Notes: a model not told the origin generated them from the sequence alone. A stretch of DNA of 64,000 nt from Bog-532 sp963742875 (GCA_963742875.1 CAVUNO010000015.1:1-64000), one strand, 5' to 3'. Shown: positions 53,187 to 61,635, counted from the first letter of the stretch. Numbers and translations: made by a program.

Positions 53187-53792
53187 ATGAACGACAACGA
53201 CCCCACGCTCATCCCGGACAACGGCACTCCGTCGCTCGCCGACGAGTTGCAGCGGATCGCGGACCATGAGCGCGGACGACGAACGACCGCGCCCCGCGTG
53301 ATCCAATCCGTCGGCCGCGCCCAGGCGTTCACCGCTGGTCGCGAACGGGGGAAGATGCGGGCCGCCGACGCCGACCGCGACCGCGTGGTTGAATGCCTCA
53401 ACATGGCCTACAGCGAAGGTCGGCTGTCCAAGGACGAGTACGACGGCCGCCTAGGGAACGCCTTGTCCGCGCGCACCTACGCCGACCTGGACCAGCTCGT
53501 GACCGACCTGCCTGCCGCGCGGGCGACCACGGTGACCCCGGTGGCCAAGACCAACGAGCTCGCGATAGCGAGCCTCACCTGCGGGCTCGTGCAGTTCATG
53601 TTCGGGCCGGTGGCGGCCATCCCGGCGATCGTGTTCGGCCATATGGCCCGGCACCAGATCAAGCGCACCGGAGAACAGGGGGCTGACCTGGCGCTCGCGG
53701 GCTTGATACTCGGCTGGGCGGCGGTGATCCTGGTCATCGTCCTCATCGTCGGCTTGGCCATGTCCGTCGGGATTCACGGCACCATGCACTGA
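53187..53792 (+). CDS. DUF1707 and DUF4190 domain membrane protein
   Basis: 201 residues from the ATG at 53187 (AAGGGG 8 nt upstream; an in-frame GTG at 53178 overlaps that site). Residues about 57-110 (MRAADADRDRVVECLNMAYS, EGRLSKDEYDGRLGNALSAR, YADLDQLVTDLP) are DUF1707. About 120-190 (NELAIASLTCGLVQFMFGPV, IPAIVFGHMARHQI, LALAGLILGWAAVILVIVL) are DUF4190 with two or three spans. Such proteins are common in actinobacteria and are thought to sit at the membrane as small sensors or adaptors; function unknown. Intact. Confidence 0.82.
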   Translation: MNDNDPTLIPDNGTPSLADELQRIADHERGRRTTAPRVIQSVGRAQAFTAGRERGKMRAADADRDRVVECLNMAYSEGRLSKDEYDGRLGNALSARTYADLDQLVTDLPAARATTVTPVAKTNELAIASLTCGLVQFMFGPVAAIPAIVFGHMARHQIKRTGEQGADLALAGLILGWAAVILVIVLIVGLAMSVGIHGTMH

Positions 53793-53882
53793 GCAGCCGA
53801 GAGCCGCCGGCCTTGGTCACACGCCCAATTCAACATCGCTCTGCTGCGTTATGGCTGGTGGGCGCAACTGGGTTGGAACCAA

Positions 53883-53925
53883 TGGGGCGGGGCTCGAACC
53901 TACGACCCGCGGATTATGGGTCCGG
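53883..53925 (-). tRNA. tRNA-Met-like fragment, degraded
   Basis: On the minus strand CGGA-CCCATAA-TCCG forms an anticodon arm with CAT in the anticodon position, but with C instead of the invariant T33. A T-arm-like GTAGG-TTCGAGC-CCCGC with one mismatch follows, then CCCC. There is no acceptor or D arm partner. It looks like a decayed 3' half of a Met-type tRNA, possibly another attachment-site scar. The surrounding 53793-54080 has no gene. Confidence 0.45.
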
Positions 53926-54080
53926 CCTCGGGTTTCTTGGCGCGACGCGGCGAACTGCCCGAACGACCCACCGAATTTCGGCCATAGACCGGACAGCAGC
54001 GTACTTCCCGAGTACATGAGCCCTCGCCATGAGCTAAATGAACAGCTAGGCATGAAGGTCGCCGGTAAGCACCACTTTGA

Positions 54081-54222
54081 CGCTTAATTGTCAGGTGAGT
54101 TTGGAAACTCGTTGACGCTTAATTTAAATTAAGGGTCAAGTCATTTTAGGGCTTTGCAGACCTCCCCCGGGACGGGAGGTACCTGCCATTTGCCGATTTC
54201 GCTGTCAATGTTTCATTGACAG
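54081..54222. promoter_or_regulatory. AT-rich region with several palindromes
   Basis: CGCTTAA occurs at 54081-54087 and 54116-54122, the second within the perfect 16-bp palindrome CTTAATTTAAATTAAG (54118-54133). Hairpins ACCTCCC/GGGAGGT (54160-54180) and CTGTCAATG/CATTGACAG (54202-54222) follow. The composition contrasts with the GC-rich surroundings and marks the left border of the accessory region. No protein is encoded. Confidence 0.5.
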
Positions 54223-54262
54223 TGACTATGCGTGACGAACTGGTCCAAGACCGGTCTGTCAG

Positions 54263-54343
54263 GACTACCGGACGGGGAGGCCGGCGACGGCGCGGCCGAT
54301 GATCATGCGCTGGATCTCGGAGGTGCCCTCGAAGATCGTGAAG
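54263..54343 (-). repeat. Acyl-CoA dehydrogenase 3'-end repeat, copy A
   Basis: Minus-strand reading IFEGTSEIQRMIIGRAVAGL then PVR and stop: the extreme C-terminus of an acyl-CoA dehydrogenase with its catalytic Glu motif. The core 54287-54343 is identical over 57 nt to copies B and C. It also shares ACTACCGGACGGGGAG with copy B. No other part of the gene is present. TGGTCA-GTG-TTGACCA, a palindrome, follows at 54354-54369. The rest of 54370-54640 holds no gene. Confidence 0.85.
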
Positions 54344-54640
54344 TTGTCAGGCGTGGTCAGTGTTGACCAGCGTCCATGTTGGCGACCATGCCTTTGGGCT
54401 GCGCAGTGAGCTGTGGTCGGTGGTGGGCGTCTTCCGCCCTTTTCTCGGCTCTGACGGAACGGAGACGGAACAGGGAGGCGGGTGCGGCGTGGGCGAGAGT
54501 CCGGGTAGTGCCAGCGAGCGCGCCCCGGACAACCCTCCGCCTGCCTCCGGGGAGGGCGGCACGGATGCCTGGGTGCGGGCAGCCTCACATGCTGCCATCG
54601 TCGTTTACTCCCCTTGTGCCGCTCCGCAGGAAGGAGTTGC

Positions 54641-56224
54641 ATGTTGCGAGGCGCGAAGGGGACAACTGTGATCTATTCCGGCGGGCCGCTTGAGGCCGAT
54701 GTCCCAGATAGTGATCTTGCTAGTTTCACGCTTCATCGCGCGAAGGAGCTTGGCGACAAGCCTGCGCTGGTAGATGGTCCTTCCGGGCGGGCGCTGAGTT
54801 ATGCCGATCTTGAGCGGTCGGTGCGTAGCTTGGCTGCTGGGCTGAGCGCGGCCGGGTTCGCCAAGGGCGACACGTTCGCGATCTACATGCCCAACGTTCC
54901 CGAGTATGCGGTGGCCTTCCATGGTGCGGTGGCGGCCGGCGGAAGCTGCACGACAGCTAACCCCCGCTACACGGTGCGCGAGCTCGGCTATCAGCTCGCC
55001 GATTCGCGAGCGACGCTGCTGCTGACGGCGCTGCCGTTACTCAACGTCGCCCGCCAGGCCGCCGCACAGGCCGGTGACTGCGAGGTGTTCGTGCTCGGCG
55101 AGGCCATCGGCGCTGCGTCCTTCTCCGAGCTGCTCGGCGACCCCGAGACGGCGCCGGAGGTGGCGTTCGATCCTCCAAGCGACATCGCCGCGGTCCCCTA
55201 TTCGAGCGGCACGACCGGGCTGAGCAAGGGAGTGATGCTCAGCCACCGCAACCTGGTCGCCAACATGGTCCAGTGCCAGGACCTGTTCGCCTTGTCCCCC
55301 GACGACGTGGTGCTCGCCGCGCTGCCGTTCTTCCACCTGGCCGGGCTGGCCGGGATCATGAACACCGGGCTGCGTGCAGGAGCAACAATCGTCACCGTGC
55401 CTGGCTTCGAGTCCGGGCAGTTCCTCGATCTGCTGGAGCGCTACCAGGTGACGCGCGGCCACGCGGTGCCGCCGATGGCGCTGGCGCTCGCCCGCCACCC
55501 GGCCGTAGCTCGCCGGAACCTCACGGCCCTGCGGCACATCATGTGCGGCGCGGCGCCGCTGGCCGCGGAGCTGGAACAGGAACTGGCCCAGCGGATGGGG
55601 TGCGATGTGAGCCAGATATACGGCCTGACCGAGACCAGCCCGATCACGCACATGGTGCCCCTGTTCGGCGGCGCAGGCAAGCGCGGCTCAGTTGGCCCGC
55701 CGGTCCCCGGCACCGAATGCCGCCTGGTCGACCCGCAAACGGGTACCGATGCCAGCCCCGGGGAACGCGGCGAGGTATGGGTGCGCGGCCCGCAGGTGAT
55801 GCGGGGCTACCTCAACAACCCCGAGGCGACCGCGGCGATGATCGACCGTGCCGGCTGGCTGCATACCGGGGACCTCGGCATCGCCGACGAGGATGGCTGG
55901 CTCACCATCGCCAACCGGGTCAAGGAGCTGATCAAACACAAAGGCCTGCAGGTCGCTCCCGCCGAGCTGGAGGCGATCCTGATCACTCACCCGCAGGTCG
56001 CCGACTGCGCGGTGATCGGCGTCCCCGACAATGAGGCCGGAGAGGTGCCGAAGGCGTTCGTGGTCCCGGCGGGCGACGACTTCGACGCCGAGGCGGTCCT
56101 CGCCTTCGTCGCCGGGCAGGTCGCGCCGTACAAGCGCATCCGCGTCCTTGCATGTGTGCCGGAAATCCCAAAGTCACCATCGGGGAAGATCCTCAGACGG
56201 CTACTCCGCTCTCCTGGCCTGTGA
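54641..56224 (+). CDS. Acyl-CoA synthetase (AMP-binding, 4-coumarate-CoA ligase-like)
   Basis: 527 residues, ATG at 54641 with AGGAAGGAG upstream. The adenylation motifs are VPYSSGTTGLSKGVMLSHRN (P-loop), SQIYGLTETSPITHMVPLF (A5), GWLHTGDLGIADEDGWLTIA (A7-A8) and PKSPSGKILRRLL with the catalytic Lys (A10). It activates a carboxylic acid with ATP and loads it on CoA; the substrate is probably an aryl or fatty acid. It lies between repeat copies A and B. An acyl-CoA dehydrogenase is a usual neighbour of such ligases, and only its 3' ends remain here. Confidence 0.9.
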   Translation: MLRGAKGTTVIYSGGPLEADVPDSDLASFTLHRAKELGDKPALVDGPSGRALSYADLERSVRSLAAGLSAAGFAKGDTFAIYMPNVPEYAVAFHGAVAAGGSCTTANPRYTVRELGYQLADSRATLLLTALPLLNVARQAAAQAGDCEVFVLGEAIGAASFSELLGDPETAPEVAFDPPSDIAAVPYSSGTTGLSKGVMLSHRNLVANMVQCQDLFALSPDDVVLAALPFFHLAGLAGIMNTGLRAGATIVTVPGFESGQFLDLLERYQVTRGHAVPPMALALARHPAVARRNLTALRHIMCGAAPLAAELEQELAQRMGCDVSQIYGLTETSPITHMVPLFGGAGKRGSVGPPVPGTECRLVDPQTGTDASPGERGEVWVRGPQVMRGYLNNPEATAAMIDRAGWLHTGDLGIADEDGWLTIANRVKELIKHKGLQVAPAELEAILITHPQVADCAVIGVPDNEAGEVPKAFVVPAGDDFDAEAVLAFVAGQVAPYKRIRVLACVPEIPKSPSGKILRRLLRSPGL

Positions 56225-56893
56225 ACTGACACAGGACCCGTTGGCGCTTAACGCTCCAGCGGAGCGCCGGGCAGTTCTTCTCTTTACCATCGAGAGGCAT
56301 GGGGGGGCGCTGAGGGTCGTTGACGGAGCTCATCGGCTTGCGGAAGGCGATGAGGATCATTGGAGGCCGCTGCGGTTGCTGGGCTTTTCTGCTGCACCTT
56401 CGCCGCCTATTCCCGGTGGTGTGCTCGCTTGATGTCCCGGGTCTGACGGAAGCTGGTTCCCGAGGATGAGGTATCAGCGGAGCCTAGCCGACGAGCACGG
56501 CACCGCGGCCTGACTGGAGGTTCAGTAGTCAGGCATCCCGGCCTCGCCCTTATGCTTACGGGCTACCTCATCACCCATCGGCTTTTAATGAGGTCGACGT
56601 ACTTACTGACGGGCCCTACGGAAGCGCGTTGTCAAGGCCGGATGGGGCGGGGATAGCTTCGGCTTTGACGATAAAATGTCAAGCCACTCTAAGGTCTCTG
56701 GAAGCGGCATCCAGCAGAATATTCTGCTCGACCGGAAAATGCCCTTCAAGAGTCCAGGGTTTGGGAACTTGACACTCTTGGACAGTGTTGAGTACGACAG
56801 CGAGACGTTCTGGGCTCCCTGCTCGGCCAGAAGATTCCCCTACTCTGAGCTCTAAGCTCTAAGCTCTAAGCTCTAAGCTCTAAGCTCTAAGCT
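56225..56893. other. Gene-free region with palindrome and heptamer repeat
   Basis: No gene recognised. It contains CGCTTAA at 56245-56251, a perfect 16-bp palindrome AGCAGAATATTCTGCT at 56713-56728 and the heptamer array at 56849-56904. GC content is lower than the average of the window. Confidence 0.5.
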
Positions 56894-56904
56894 CTAAGCT
56901 CTAA
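56849..56904. repeat. Heptanucleotide repeat, eight GCTCTAA copies
   Basis: Eight perfect head-to-tail copies of GCTCTAA (56 nt) ending in a partial GCTCAA. The minus-strand small gene terminates within the array: its last codons and TAG are built from the repeat (unit TTAGAGC). Such perfect short tandem repeats are prone to slippage. Confidence 0.9.
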
Positions 56905-57031
56905 GCTCAACGCAAAGAATATCTTCATCGTCATCAATCTCGCGCTGCGCTGCCTCGACGCAGTACCAGTAGCAGGTGTTCGAGGGAGTGCATCCCCACT
57001 TCTCAGCTAGCTCCCTGGCTTCCTCGTTCAT
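56894..57031 (-). CDS. Small acidic cysteine-containing protein
   Basis: 45 residues from the ATG at 57031, which has CAGGAGGAACG directly upstream, an excellent ribosome binding site. The product (MNEEARELAEKWGCTPSNTC, then YWYCVEAAQREIDDDEDILC) is acidic with four Cys. An in-frame GTG at 57130, also with AAGGAG upstream, would give a 78-residue form. No family recognised. It is divergent from the region carrying repeat B, behind a TTAAGCG palindrome that may control it. The C-terminus is encoded by the heptamer repeat. Confidence 0.55.
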   Translation of the reverse strand: MNEEARELAEKWGCTPSNTCYWYCVEAAQREIDDDEDILCVELRA

Positions 57032-57184
57032 CGTTCCTCCTGCATCTTTGAGTCGTTCGTCTTTCGTCCGCTGCCGGGAATCCTCGAGAACACGAGCCGC
57101 GACCTCAGGGCCCTGTCCCGGCCGCTGCACTGCGGCCTCTCCTTCTCAATGTCCGCCGCACTTGCCTGGATTGTCTATTAAGAA

Positions 57185-57213
57185 TTAAGCGAAACAGTTA
57201 AGCGAACGCTTAA
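57185..57213. promoter_or_regulatory. TTAAGCG operator-like palindrome
   Basis: TTAAGCG at 57185-57191 and a perfect palindrome TTAAGCGAACGCTTAA at 57198-57213, upstream of the minus-strand small gene. The same CGCTTAA word occurs at 54081, 54116 and 56245, suggesting one DNA-binding protein for the region. The rest of 57214-57445 shows no gene. Confidence 0.5.
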
Positions 57214-57445
57214 TGGCGGCCCGGACCGGGTATATCCGCCCAGCGCACGGACGAGTTAGTCTGCACCCGCGCAGGGAACGCCGCACATGCTGCCGTCCTC
57301 GCATGACCGCGCCCGCGTCGTTATCAACGACCACTTCGCCGCGCTCATGATCACGGAACAGTGATGGAACAGTACCCGGCCAGGGCCATGGCGAACCCGG
57401 TCATGCCGTTGCCCGGTCTAACGGACGATTACCAACCCCCGAACG

Positions 57446-57540
57446 TTTCCGCAGGTCAGAACTACCGGACGGGGAGCCCGGTGACGGCGCGGCCGATGAT
57501 CATGCGCTGGATCTCGGAGGTGCCCTCGAAGATCGTGAAG
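57446..57540 (-). repeat. Acyl-CoA dehydrogenase 3'-end repeat, copy B
   Basis: Core 57484-57540, identical over 57 nt to copies A and C, reads on the minus strand as TIFEGTSEIQRMIIGRAVTG. It is preceded by TTTCCGCAGGTCAG (57446-57459), a 14-mer that recurs just right of copy C. ACTACCGGACGGGGAG is shared with copy A. This marks the left border of the Wadjet-like cassette. The 57541-57826 stretch after it is its leader region, without a recognisable gene. Confidence 0.85.
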
Positions 57541-57826
57541 ATCTTCGCGCAGGAGCGGAATCATCGGTATACCTCGCAACTAGGATGACCTGCAAAAACA
57601 TGGACTCACAGGGGCTCCGACAGCTCCTGCCGATGGGAGCGCCGATGCCCCTTCCGATCACCGGCGAGGGTTCCTGGCCGCAAGGCCGACCCGATCCGGG
57701 CTGACGAAAAGGAGCCGGGGTGGCCCGGCGGAGCGTGAGAGCTTGGGGCGAAGGGCGCGTTAACCGCACCATGCGCGATAGCGTTGAAACGATTTGAATT
57801 CCTGGCAATTCCACGAGTTTATCACC

Positions 57827-60301
57827 ATGAGCACACCAAACTCGGACGCCTGGGAGCTGGCCGGCTTCCCGGGTCGCCTCGACGTGGCTGCCTACCTGAC
57901 CGCGGATCAGCTGGCAGCGCAGTACCGCGTGCTCGTTGACGTGCTGCTGGACGCGCAGGAGCACTCGCTCACCGGCGTCGGGCGCGACGAGCTTCTCACC
58001 GCCGTCCGCGACCGCATCGCCGGGGCCGCAGGCGCGGCAACCGCCGAGCGCCTCACCCGCCCGGAAGCCTTCGACCTCGACGCCCGGATGCGCGCCCTCC
58101 AGGACTGGAGAGTCGTCATCCGGTGGCAGGACAAGGCGAAGACCGAGGCCGACTTTATCCGGACCCGGGACCGGTTCCAGCTGACCAGCGAGGCGGCGGA
58201 CCTGCACCGATGGCTACGCCGGAAGATCGACGAGGACGCGGTCTCGACGAGCGCGGCCGCGTTCGCGCCGGCCATCATCGCCGAGCGGCTCGATGACACG
58301 ATTGGCGCCATCAGGCAGCGCGATCTCAGCCGCGCGGCGCAGGCCTGGGCTCAGGTCCGCACCACGCTGAAAGACATGGCCGAGGCGGCGTCGATCTGGC
58401 AGTCACGGATGGCGTCGGCGCTCGCCGGGAGCCCTGACGCGGACAAGATGGGCCGCTTGCGTGAGACTCTGATGGCGTATGTGACCGTCTGGGGCGCTGG
58501 CGTTGACACCTACAGCCCGCGAATCAGGGATGCCCTCAGTCGGTTGCGTCAGGCCGCCACCGACGACGACTGGCGGGCCATGGCCCTGAGCGGAGTCGAC
58601 GCTGCCACCGCTGAACAGACCGTCCAGGCGATCGCGCAGGGAAACCGCGACGCGGCGGAGACGCTGGCGGTCTGGTTCGGCGAACGGTCCGGCCAGGCGC
58701 TGCGCCTGCGGCGGCAGGTACGAGATGCTGTCACGCCCCTGCTGCGCGGATCACGGGCGCTGCTCGCCACCGGCGGCCGCGTCACGCGCCGGGCCGAACT
58801 GCTGCGCCTGGCCGCGGCGGTCGAGTCGGCCGGCAGCGACACCGATGCCTGGGCGACGTGGTGCGCCGCCACCGGACTATGGTCGGCCCGGCATGTCAGC
58901 CGCCTCAGTAGGCGGATCAAGGACGCCGGCGGCGCAGTCAAGCGCCTGGCCGGGGAGCTCATCGAGCTGGCCACGAAGCTGTCGCGCGCGGAGACGGTGC
59001 TGGAGGAGACCGAGGGCAAGCGCGAGAAAGCCGAAGAGGAGCGGGAAGCTGCGGCGAACCGCTGGTGGGCCTGCGTCGACTCCGGCCTGCCCCGGCTCCG
59101 GGGCGTGCCGGAGCCGTCGGCCCGGCATGTGACCGCCGCCTTGGAAAACTCCCGGGCCGCGCGGTCACTGATCAGCGTCCGGAACTGGCCAGACTCGGAT
59201 CAACAGCACCAGTTCGCGCCAGTCGTCCAGAACCGCTGGGCGTCCATGGTGAACGACAGCAGCGAGCTCCGCTCGAAATTGGAACTACTCGGCGGGCGCA
59301 GCGTGCAGGTTAGCTCACCGGGCGACGGCCGTGAGGACTTCCCGGGCAGGGTGGAGCTCATCGTCGACTCGACGGGCAGCGCGCTCGCACCGCCCCGGGC
59401 CGCCGAGCGGCTATCGGCGCTCCTGGAGAAACTCCAGGCGGACTACGACGACGAGCTGACCAAGACGATCGACGAGCTTCTCGGCAGCACGTTCATCGAG
59501 CATCTGCGCGAGCGCCTGTCCGAGGCGGAGACACTGCGGGACGACATCAACAGGAAACTCGCACGGAACCCGACCGCGATATCGGGGATCACCCTGCGCC
59601 TGCGGCGAATCCCGGTCACGGAGGAACGAGCGGCGAACGACGTGCTGGACACGCTGGAACAGCACTTCGACATGCTGCCGAAGCCCTCCCAGGACCGTAT
59701 CCGAGCCTTTCTGTCCGAGCGGATCACCAGCGCGCAGGAGTCCGCCCGGGCGTCAGGTGACCCGAACTGGCGATCAAAGCTGGCGGAGATCCTCGACTAC
59801 CGGCGCTGGTTCGAACTGCGCCTGGAGTACCGGACTCCCCGGTCAGAGTCGGGTGACCGGGCCGGTGGCGGCTGGCGGAGCCTAGAGCGCGGCGACCATG
59901 GCCTGCTGTCCGGCGGCGCGAAAGTCGTCACCCTGATGCAGCCGTTCATCGCGGCCCTGCACGCCATGTACGACCAGTCGGCTACCGGTCCGCGGATGCT
60001 CTGGCTGGACGAGGCATTCGGCGGAGTCGACGGAACGAACAAGGCCAGCATGTTCCGCATGCTGGCATCGTGCGACCTGGATTGGCTGATCGCCGGGCCC
60101 GGCATCATCGCCAACTCAGCCGCCGTACCGATGGCCGCGATCTACGAGGTACGGCGGGCACCGCAACCCCAGCCGGGCGTGTCTCTCGAGCTCGCTGTCT
60201 GGGCCGGGAACGAGCTCACTCATGTGCTTACCCCGGACCCCGCCGACCTGAAGGACCTGGCCGCCGCCGGGACGGCAGCCGAAGACGACGCGCTGTTCTA
60301 G
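57827..60301 (+). CDS. JetA-JetC fusion protein (DUF2397 N-terminus, SMC-like ATPase C-terminus)
   Basis: 824 residues from the ATG at 57827 (a TTG 33 nt upstream is open). Residues to about 360 match the TIGR02677/DUF2397 family (JetA of type III Wadjet): DVAAYLTADQLAAQYRVLVD, DLDARMRALQDWRVVIRWQD, AWATWCAATGLWSARHVSRL. From there it continues in frame as the distal half of a TIGR02680 SMC-like protein (JetC): a coiled coil (ELIELATKLSRAETVLEETE), the ABC signature LLSGGAKVVTLMQPFIAALH and Walker B RMLWLDEAFGGVDGTNKASM. No Walker A is visible, about 100 residues of the JetA C-terminus are absent, and all of JetB is missing. A natural deletion fused two genes without breaking the frame. Activity is doubtful unless complemented. 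Confidence 0.8.
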   Translation: MSTPNSDAWELAGFPGRLDVAAYLTADQLAAQYRVLVDVLLDAQEHSLTGVGRDELLTAVRDRIAGAAGAATAERLTRPEAFDLDARMRALQDWRVVIRWQDKAKTEADFIRTRDRFQLTSEAADLHRWLRRKIDEDAVSTSAAAFAPAIIAERLDDTIGAIRQRDLSRAAQAWAQVRTTLKDMAEAASIWQSRMASALAGSPDADKMGRLRETLMAYVTVWGAGVDTYSPRIRDALSRLRQAATDDDWRAMALSGVDAATAEQTVQAIAQGNRDAAETLAVWFGERSGQALRLRRQVRDAVTPLLRGSRALLATGGRVTRRAELLRLAAAVESAGSDTDAWATWCAATGLWSARHVSRLSRRIKDAGGAVKRLAGELIELATKLSRAETVLEETEGKREKAEEEREAAANRWWACVDSGLPRLRGVPEPSARHVTAALENSRAARSLISVRNWPDSDQQHQFAPVVQNRWASMVNDSSELRSKLELLGGRSVQVSSPGDGREDFPGRVELIVDSTGSALAPPRAAERLSALLEKLQADYDDELTKTIDELLGSTFIEHLRERLSEAETLRDDINRKLARNPTAISGITLRLRRIPVTEERAANDVLDTLEQHFDMLPKPSQDRIRAFLSERITSAQESARASGDPNWRSKLAEILDYRRWFELRLEYRTPRSESGDRAGGGWRSLERGDHGLLSGGAKVVTLMQPFIAALHAMYDQSATGPRMLWLDEAFGGVDGTNKASMFRMLASCDLDWLIAGPGIIANSAAVPMAAIYEVRRAPQPQPGVSLELAVWAGNELTHVLTPDPADLKDLAAAGTAAEDDALF

Positions 60302-60311
60302 TATCCGGAAG

Positions 60312-61430
60312 ATGGAGGACCGCCTGCTGGCATGGGCGCAGTTGCCCGGCCCCCGCAAGCTGCTGGACTCCGCCCGGCGGCGGCTTGAGGCCGGTCACGG
60401 TCTGGGCGGCAGTCCGCTCCACGCCGATCTCGCCCCTAGGGAGCGCATGGAGGTCGGCCGGTTGCTTGGCATGTCGTGGGAACGATCCGGCCGGCCGGTC
60501 GGGGCGCAGGCACTCGCCCGGAAGATCGCGGACTACGGCGTGGAGGTGACCGACCTGCTGGCCGCCGTCGGCACGCCGGCCCGGGACCTGCGCGGAGCGA
60601 GGGAAACCGCGCGGCAGCGGGCCGAAGACGAACGCGACCGCGCCGCGGCAGCGCTGCACGAAGCGGGAACGCCCGCGGCAGCTGTCACTGCCTGGCTCGG
60701 CCGGCGCGGCCTTCCGGCGGCAGGCAACGGCCAGTTGCTCGACCTTGCCCTGCGGTGCGCGAGTGTCTGGTCCGCACTGCCGCGGCCTGACAGCGGGCGC
60801 GTGCTGCTCGCCGTGCTCGCGGCGACAGCGCTGAACGACCCGCACGCGCTGGACCGGGGCAGTGCCACGGCCACGGCGGTACTGCGGCTGCTCGGTAACG
60901 ACCTGCCGGATTCAGTGGAAGCATGGCGGATGGCGTGGGAGGAACACGGAATTGACTGCGACCCGGTGTCGTCTCGTGTCCTCGTGCTCAACCTGCCGCT
61001 CGGCGGCGACGCGCCATGCGCGCGGCTCGCGCAGGCAGCAGGACCCGAACCGCTGTGGCTGACGCTCCGCTCCCTCACCGGATCTTTCCGGATGGCAGTG
61101 CCCGCCTCGGACGTATACGTATGCGAGAACCCGTCAGTGCTCATCGCCGCGGCCGATCAGCTCGGCAAGTCTTCTCGTCCGCTTGTCTGCACCAACGGGC
61201 GTCCCTCGGCCGCCGCGCTCCGCCTGCTCACTGGCCTCGCCGAAAGCGGGACGTCAATCCACGTTCGTGCCGATGATGACACCTCCGGCCAGGCGATAGT
61301 CGCTACCGTGCGCAGGGCGATCCCCTACGCGAAACTCTGGCGCTTCGAAGCCCGGCCCCCCGGCCCGCCACGCTACGAGGAACAGGACCTGCCCCTCCTC
61401 CTGCAGGACCTGCGCCGCAACAGCACCTGA
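60312..61430 (+). CDS. JetD-like nuclease (TIGR02679, DUF2399 Toprim domain)
   Basis: 372 residues, starting 10 nt after the fusion gene, hence the same operon. The N-terminal half (APRERMEVGRLLGMSWERSG, ARKIADYGVEVTDLLAAVGT) is the DUF3323-like part. The C-terminal DUF2399 Toprim-like domain has DVYVCENPSVLIAAADQLG with the metal-binding Glu at 272, PLVCTNGRPSAAALRLLTGL and SIHVRADDDTSGQAIVATVR with Asp residues at 321-323. In Wadjet, JetD is the topoisomerase VI-like nuclease that cuts circular DNA extruded by the SMC complex. This gene looks complete. Confidence 0.82.
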   Translation: MEDRLLAWAQLPGPRKLLDSARRRLEAGHGLGGSPLHADLAPRERMEVGRLLGMSWERSGRPVGAQALARKIADYGVEVTDLLAAVGTPARDLRGARETARQRAEDERDRAAAALHEAGTPAAAVTAWLGRRGLPAAGNGQLLDLALRCASVWSALPRPDSGRVLLAVLAATALNDPHALDRGSATATAVLRLLGNDLPDSVEAWRMAWEEHGIDCDPVSSRVLVLNLPLGGDAPCARLAQAAGPEPLWLTLRSLTGSFRMAVPASDVYVCENPSVLIAAADQLGKSSRPLVCTNGRPSAAALRLLTGLAESGTSIHVRADDDTSGQAIVATVRRAIPYAKLWRFEARPPGPPRYEEQDLPLLLQDLRRNST

Positions 61431-61569
61431 CAGCATCCGGTGAGGGCCGGCCGGGCAAGAGCGACTCAAACCGGGACGATCCGGACAAACGCCACACGAG
61501 AAGGGGCCGCCCCACCCCCGGCAGGACAGACCATGACGCGGCTTAGCCCGAAGTTCCCCCCGAGCCGAT

Positions 61570-61635
61570 TGGTCAACGCGTTTGACCAGGTGGTAGAACC
61601 CTTGATCACGGAAATTACATGACTACGTAGTCATG
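61570..61635. promoter_or_regulatory. Two palindromes downstream of jetD
   Basis: TGGTCAACGCG-TTTGACCA (61570-61588) is a near-perfect dyad resembling TGGTCA-GTG-TTGACCA beside repeat copy A. CATGACTACGTAGTCATG (61618-61635) is a perfect 18-bp palindrome. They may be binding sites for a regulator or recombination factor, or terminate the operon. No gene lies in 61431-61715. Confidence 0.45.

Noticed and set aside
56849..56904. CRISPR or origin-type iterons
   Set aside because: A pure 7-bp head-to-tail microsatellite without spacers. No replication protein gene is nearby.
56894..57130. Antitoxin of a toxin-antitoxin pair
   Set aside because: The small acidic protein has the size of an antitoxin, but no toxin-like gene lies next to it and no antitoxin fold motif is visible.
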